Of a stretch of DNA of 23,722 nucleotides, positions 21,778 through 23,722 are shown piece by piece. The notes below the pieces were generated by a model, which saw only the letters and a list, made by a program, of their open reading frames with translations, did not search any database and was not told the DNA's origin. Positions within the stretch are counted from its first letter, which is position 1. Every line of letters starts with the position of its first letter. Source of the DNA: an uncultured Lachnospiraceae bacterium (GTDB lineage: Bacteria > Bacillota > Clostridia > Lachnospirales > Lachnospiraceae); the NCBI GenBank assembly GCA_946633495.1, contig CAMPAX010000010.1:1-23722 (forward strand), written 5' to 3'. A program made the translations under genes and the position numbers.

Positions 21778-22943
21778 GGCTCCTCTCCCAGCTCGGTCAG
21801 AAGTTCCGCCCGGATTGCCGCATCCGGCACCTGACGAACGCATCCCAGGAGCCTGCCCTTCGCCATCAGCTGATATGCTGTGGCATCGTCGATCCCCCGG
21901 GACCGGAAATACAGCAGCACTTCATCGGACAGGTCTCCAATGGTGGCGCCATGTTCACCCTCTACATCCTCTTCTTTACAAAGGATCAGCGGTATGGTCT
22001 TGTTCACCACATCCTCATCCAAAAGCAGGACATCTTCCCGCTCGGATCCCTTCGCGCCTTTACACCCGCGAAGGAAATCAATCGTGGCACGCCAGCATTT
22101 GGATGCCCCCTTCCAGAGAACTCCCTTCGCATTCATTTCCGATGTAGTACGGATCCCCTGATGCCGGGCCACATAATTCATATCTACATTGCAACCCTCC
22201 GCAGCCTGATATCCGGTCTCGATTCCGAGATGTGCCGAATCGCCGGCAAGATCCGCTGCAACGCCGAACACGGTCGTACTGCCTCCCATGCTGATCTGGA
22301 GTACGTCCAGGCATCCTTTTTCTTCTACAAATGCGCCTACATCCACGTAAGAAGCCACCTGTTTTGCCGTGTGGCAGACCTGAACCAGACGTACCTTTGC
22401 ACCTTTATGAACGTAGATCCTGGTGTCTGTGGTCATGGAAACCGGACAGATTGCCTCTAAATCCCCTCCATCCGCTGCCGACTGGTCCGAATCGGATGCA
22501 TATCCGGCCGGCGAAGCCACATTTTCCGCATCCGCTTCCTTCGTCAGATCCATCACAATGGTAACTTCGCTTCCTTCCTCTGCCGAAAAGAAAAACCGAT
22601 TTACCGTGCTTTCCGTCCCCGTAGCAAAAACCTTTGCTACCATGGGATTTTCCGCGCTCGCTCCGGCCGGAGCCTTCCACTGGAAGACATCCACCGGTGC
22701 CGATGCCGTATATTCCCGAAACGCCTCTCCCATACCCATTTCCATTCCTGAGAGAGTCTCCATCTCCTCCTCGGTAAATGCCGGTGCCTCATCAAAAGAA
22801 CCGGGTTCCATGTCCGGAACCGTGATCTCTGTCAGCGCTTCACCAGCCTCATCCGGAAGTGCGATCGTTGTGTCATTCATCCTGAGCCAGTTCCATGTGG
22901 GAGCCGGCAATGGATTGACACGGATCGTAGTTGGTTCTGTCAT
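21762..22943 (-). CDS. sufD: Fe-S cluster assembly protein SufD
   Basis: The 393-residue product belongs to the SufB/SufD family and should pair with SufB and the SufC ATPase as the scaffold complex that builds Fe-S clusters. The beta-helix core is visible from about 175 onward (VHKGAKVRLVQVC, VGAFVEEKGCLDVLQISMGG), and the C-terminal signature VEGEHGATIGDLSDEVLLYFRSRGID carries the conserved histidine. The N-terminal region begins VNPLPAPTWNWLRMND, typical of SufD. An acidic, Ser/Ala-rich insert (about 135-162) interrupts the N-terminal half. It lies 131 bases after sufB; GAGG precedes the ATG. That intergenic stretch shows no clear element. Confidence 0.93.
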   Translation of the reverse strand: MTEPTTIRVNPLPAPTWNWLRMNDTTIALPDEAGEALTEITVPDMEPGSFDEAPAFTEEEMETLSGMEMGMGEAFREYTASAPVDVFQWKAPAGASAENPMVAKVFATGTESTVNRFFFSAEEGSEVTIVMDLTKEADAENVASPAGYASDSDQSAADGGDLEAICPVSMTTDTRIYVHKGAKVRLVQVCHTAKQVASYVDVGAFVEEKGCLDVLQISMGGSTTVFGVAADLAGDSAHLGIETGYQAAEGCNVDMNYVARHQGIRTTSEMNAKGVLWKGASKCWRATIDFLRGCKGAKGSEREDVLLLDEDVVNKTIPLILCKEEDVEGEHGATIGDLSDEVLLYFRSRGIDDATAYQLMAKGRLLGCVRQVPDAAIRAELLTELGEEPEDEN

Positions 22944-23074
22944 ATGTATTCCTCTTTCTTATTCAGTGCAGTGCCGGTTTCTGACAGTTCCGACACTATC
23001 TGTATCTGTTTCAAAATCACTCTTCATTCTGTCGTATGCGGTTCATCGAAGCCTCAGGGCTTTTCGTGCCGGAC

Positions 23075-23722
23075 TCATCCGATGCTGCCCTTCATTTCCA
23101 GGCGGATGAGATTGTTCATCTCCACCGCATATTCCAACGGAAGCTCCTTCGACACCGTGTCCGCAAATCCGCTGACGATCATGGCTCTGGCATCTTCCTC
23201 GGAGATCCCGCGGGACATCAGATAGAAGACCGCATCATCACTGATCTTTCCGATCTTTGCTTCATGACCGATCTGTGCGTCCCTGGTCCGGATGTCCATG
23301 GCCGGAATGGTGTCTGACTGAGAGATATCGTCCAGCATCAGGGATGAACAATCCACTGCCGACTTTGCACCCGATGCATTTTTATTCACCACCACGGCAC
23401 TCCGGAAGGTACTGATACCTCCGGACTTGGAGATGGACTTTGCATTTACCGCAGAGGTTGTCTTCTTTCCAACGTGTACCACCTTCATACCCGTATCCAG
23501 GTTCTGCCCCTCTCCCGCAAAAGTGATGCCGGTATATTCCATACGGGCGTTGTCTCCCTGAAGGATGGTCATGGGGTAAAGATAGGAAACGTGAGAACCG
23601 AAGGATCCGGATACCCACTCCATGGTTCCGCCCTCTTCCACTATGGCGCGTTTGGTGTTCAGGTTATACATATTCTTTGACCAGTTCTCTATAGTTGAGT
23701 AACGAAGCTTTGCATTTTTACC
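23075..23722 (-). CDS. sufB: Fe-S cluster assembly protein SufB, 5' end cut off by the window edge
   Basis: The minus-strand frame is open from the right edge of the window to the TGA at 23075, giving the last 215 residues of SufB. The visible part begins GKNAKLRYSTIENWSKNMYN and continues with TKRAIVEEGGTMEWVSGSFGS, MEYTGITFAGEGQNLDTGMK, and the SufB C-terminal features DAQIGHEAKIGKISDDAVFY and SRGISEEDARAMIVSGF. SufB is the main scaffold on which the new Fe-S cluster forms, with SufC and SufD. An ATG at 23671 is internal, because the conserved family sequence continues upstream of it. The start, and a probable sufC, lie outside the window. Confidence 0.95.
   Translation of the reverse strand, partial: GKNAKLRYSTIENWSKNMYNLNTKRAIVEEGGTMEWVSGSFGSHVSYLYPMTILQGDNARMEYTGITFAGEGQNLDTGMKVVHVGKKTTSAVNAKSISKSGGISTFRSAVVVNKNASGAKSAVDCSSLMLDDISQSDTIPAMDIRTRDAQIGHEAKIGKISDDAVFYLMSRGISEEDARAMIVSGFADTVSKELPLEYAVEMNNLIRLEMKGSIG

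Overview
The window looks like chromosomal DNA of a Gram-positive, low-to-mid G+C anaerobe of the class Clostridia, most likely Lachnospiraceae. This rests on the rpmG-secE-nusG-rplK-rplA order, a DnaD/DnaC-type primosome pair, a long-form PRPP synthetase, a SUF operon ending in sufU, and strong AGGAG-type ribosome binding sites. Nearly all of it is ordinary chromosomal backbone. I see no transposase, integrase, phage gene or CRISPR array.

Left part (1-5816, all minus strand). The 5' part of a tRNA-Arg(ACG) lies at the left edge. Just upstream of it in transcription order is a three-gene cassette: acyl carrier protein, a 355-residue protein that resembles BtrH-N/papain-like acyltransferases, and an Sfp-type phosphopantetheinyl transferase. 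The cassette has its own promoter and follows the terminator of the translation operon. Next comes rpmG-secE-nusG-rplK-rplA, with its promoter at 5003-5031. The -35 of that promoter overlaps the stop codon of an rsuA-type pseudouridine synthase. rplJ-rplL do not follow rplA.

Middle (5817-13755). A lone AbiEi-type antitoxin/regulator (+) faces ilvE (-), with a terminator between them. ilvE and murC are divergent, and both have recognisable promoters. A 197-base gap after murC holds a terminator, a cluster of DnaA-box-like nonamers and an extended -10 promoter that drives a dnaD-like gene and a dnaC/dnaI-like helicase loader. A PRPP synthetase follows, closed by a strong bidirectional terminator.

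Right part (13781-23722, all minus strand). Read in transcription order: sufB (cut by the window edge), sufD, sufS, sufU, a 1151-residue PAS/GGDEF/EAL c-di-GMP protein, a fused solute-binding/permease amino-acid ABC subunit, and its ATPase. Gaps after sufS are short (34-76 bases), and I see no terminator before the one at 13711-13756. Fe-S assembly, c-di-GMP turnover and amino-acid uptake may therefore share a transcript.

The most notable items are the orphan ACP/BtrH-like/PPTase cassette, the DnaA-box cluster before the helicase-loading genes, the c-di-GMP protein between suf and an amino-acid transporter, degenerate tandem repeats between sufD and sufS, and the structured nusG-rplK spacer. 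Functions are assigned by reading motifs only; no database search was run.
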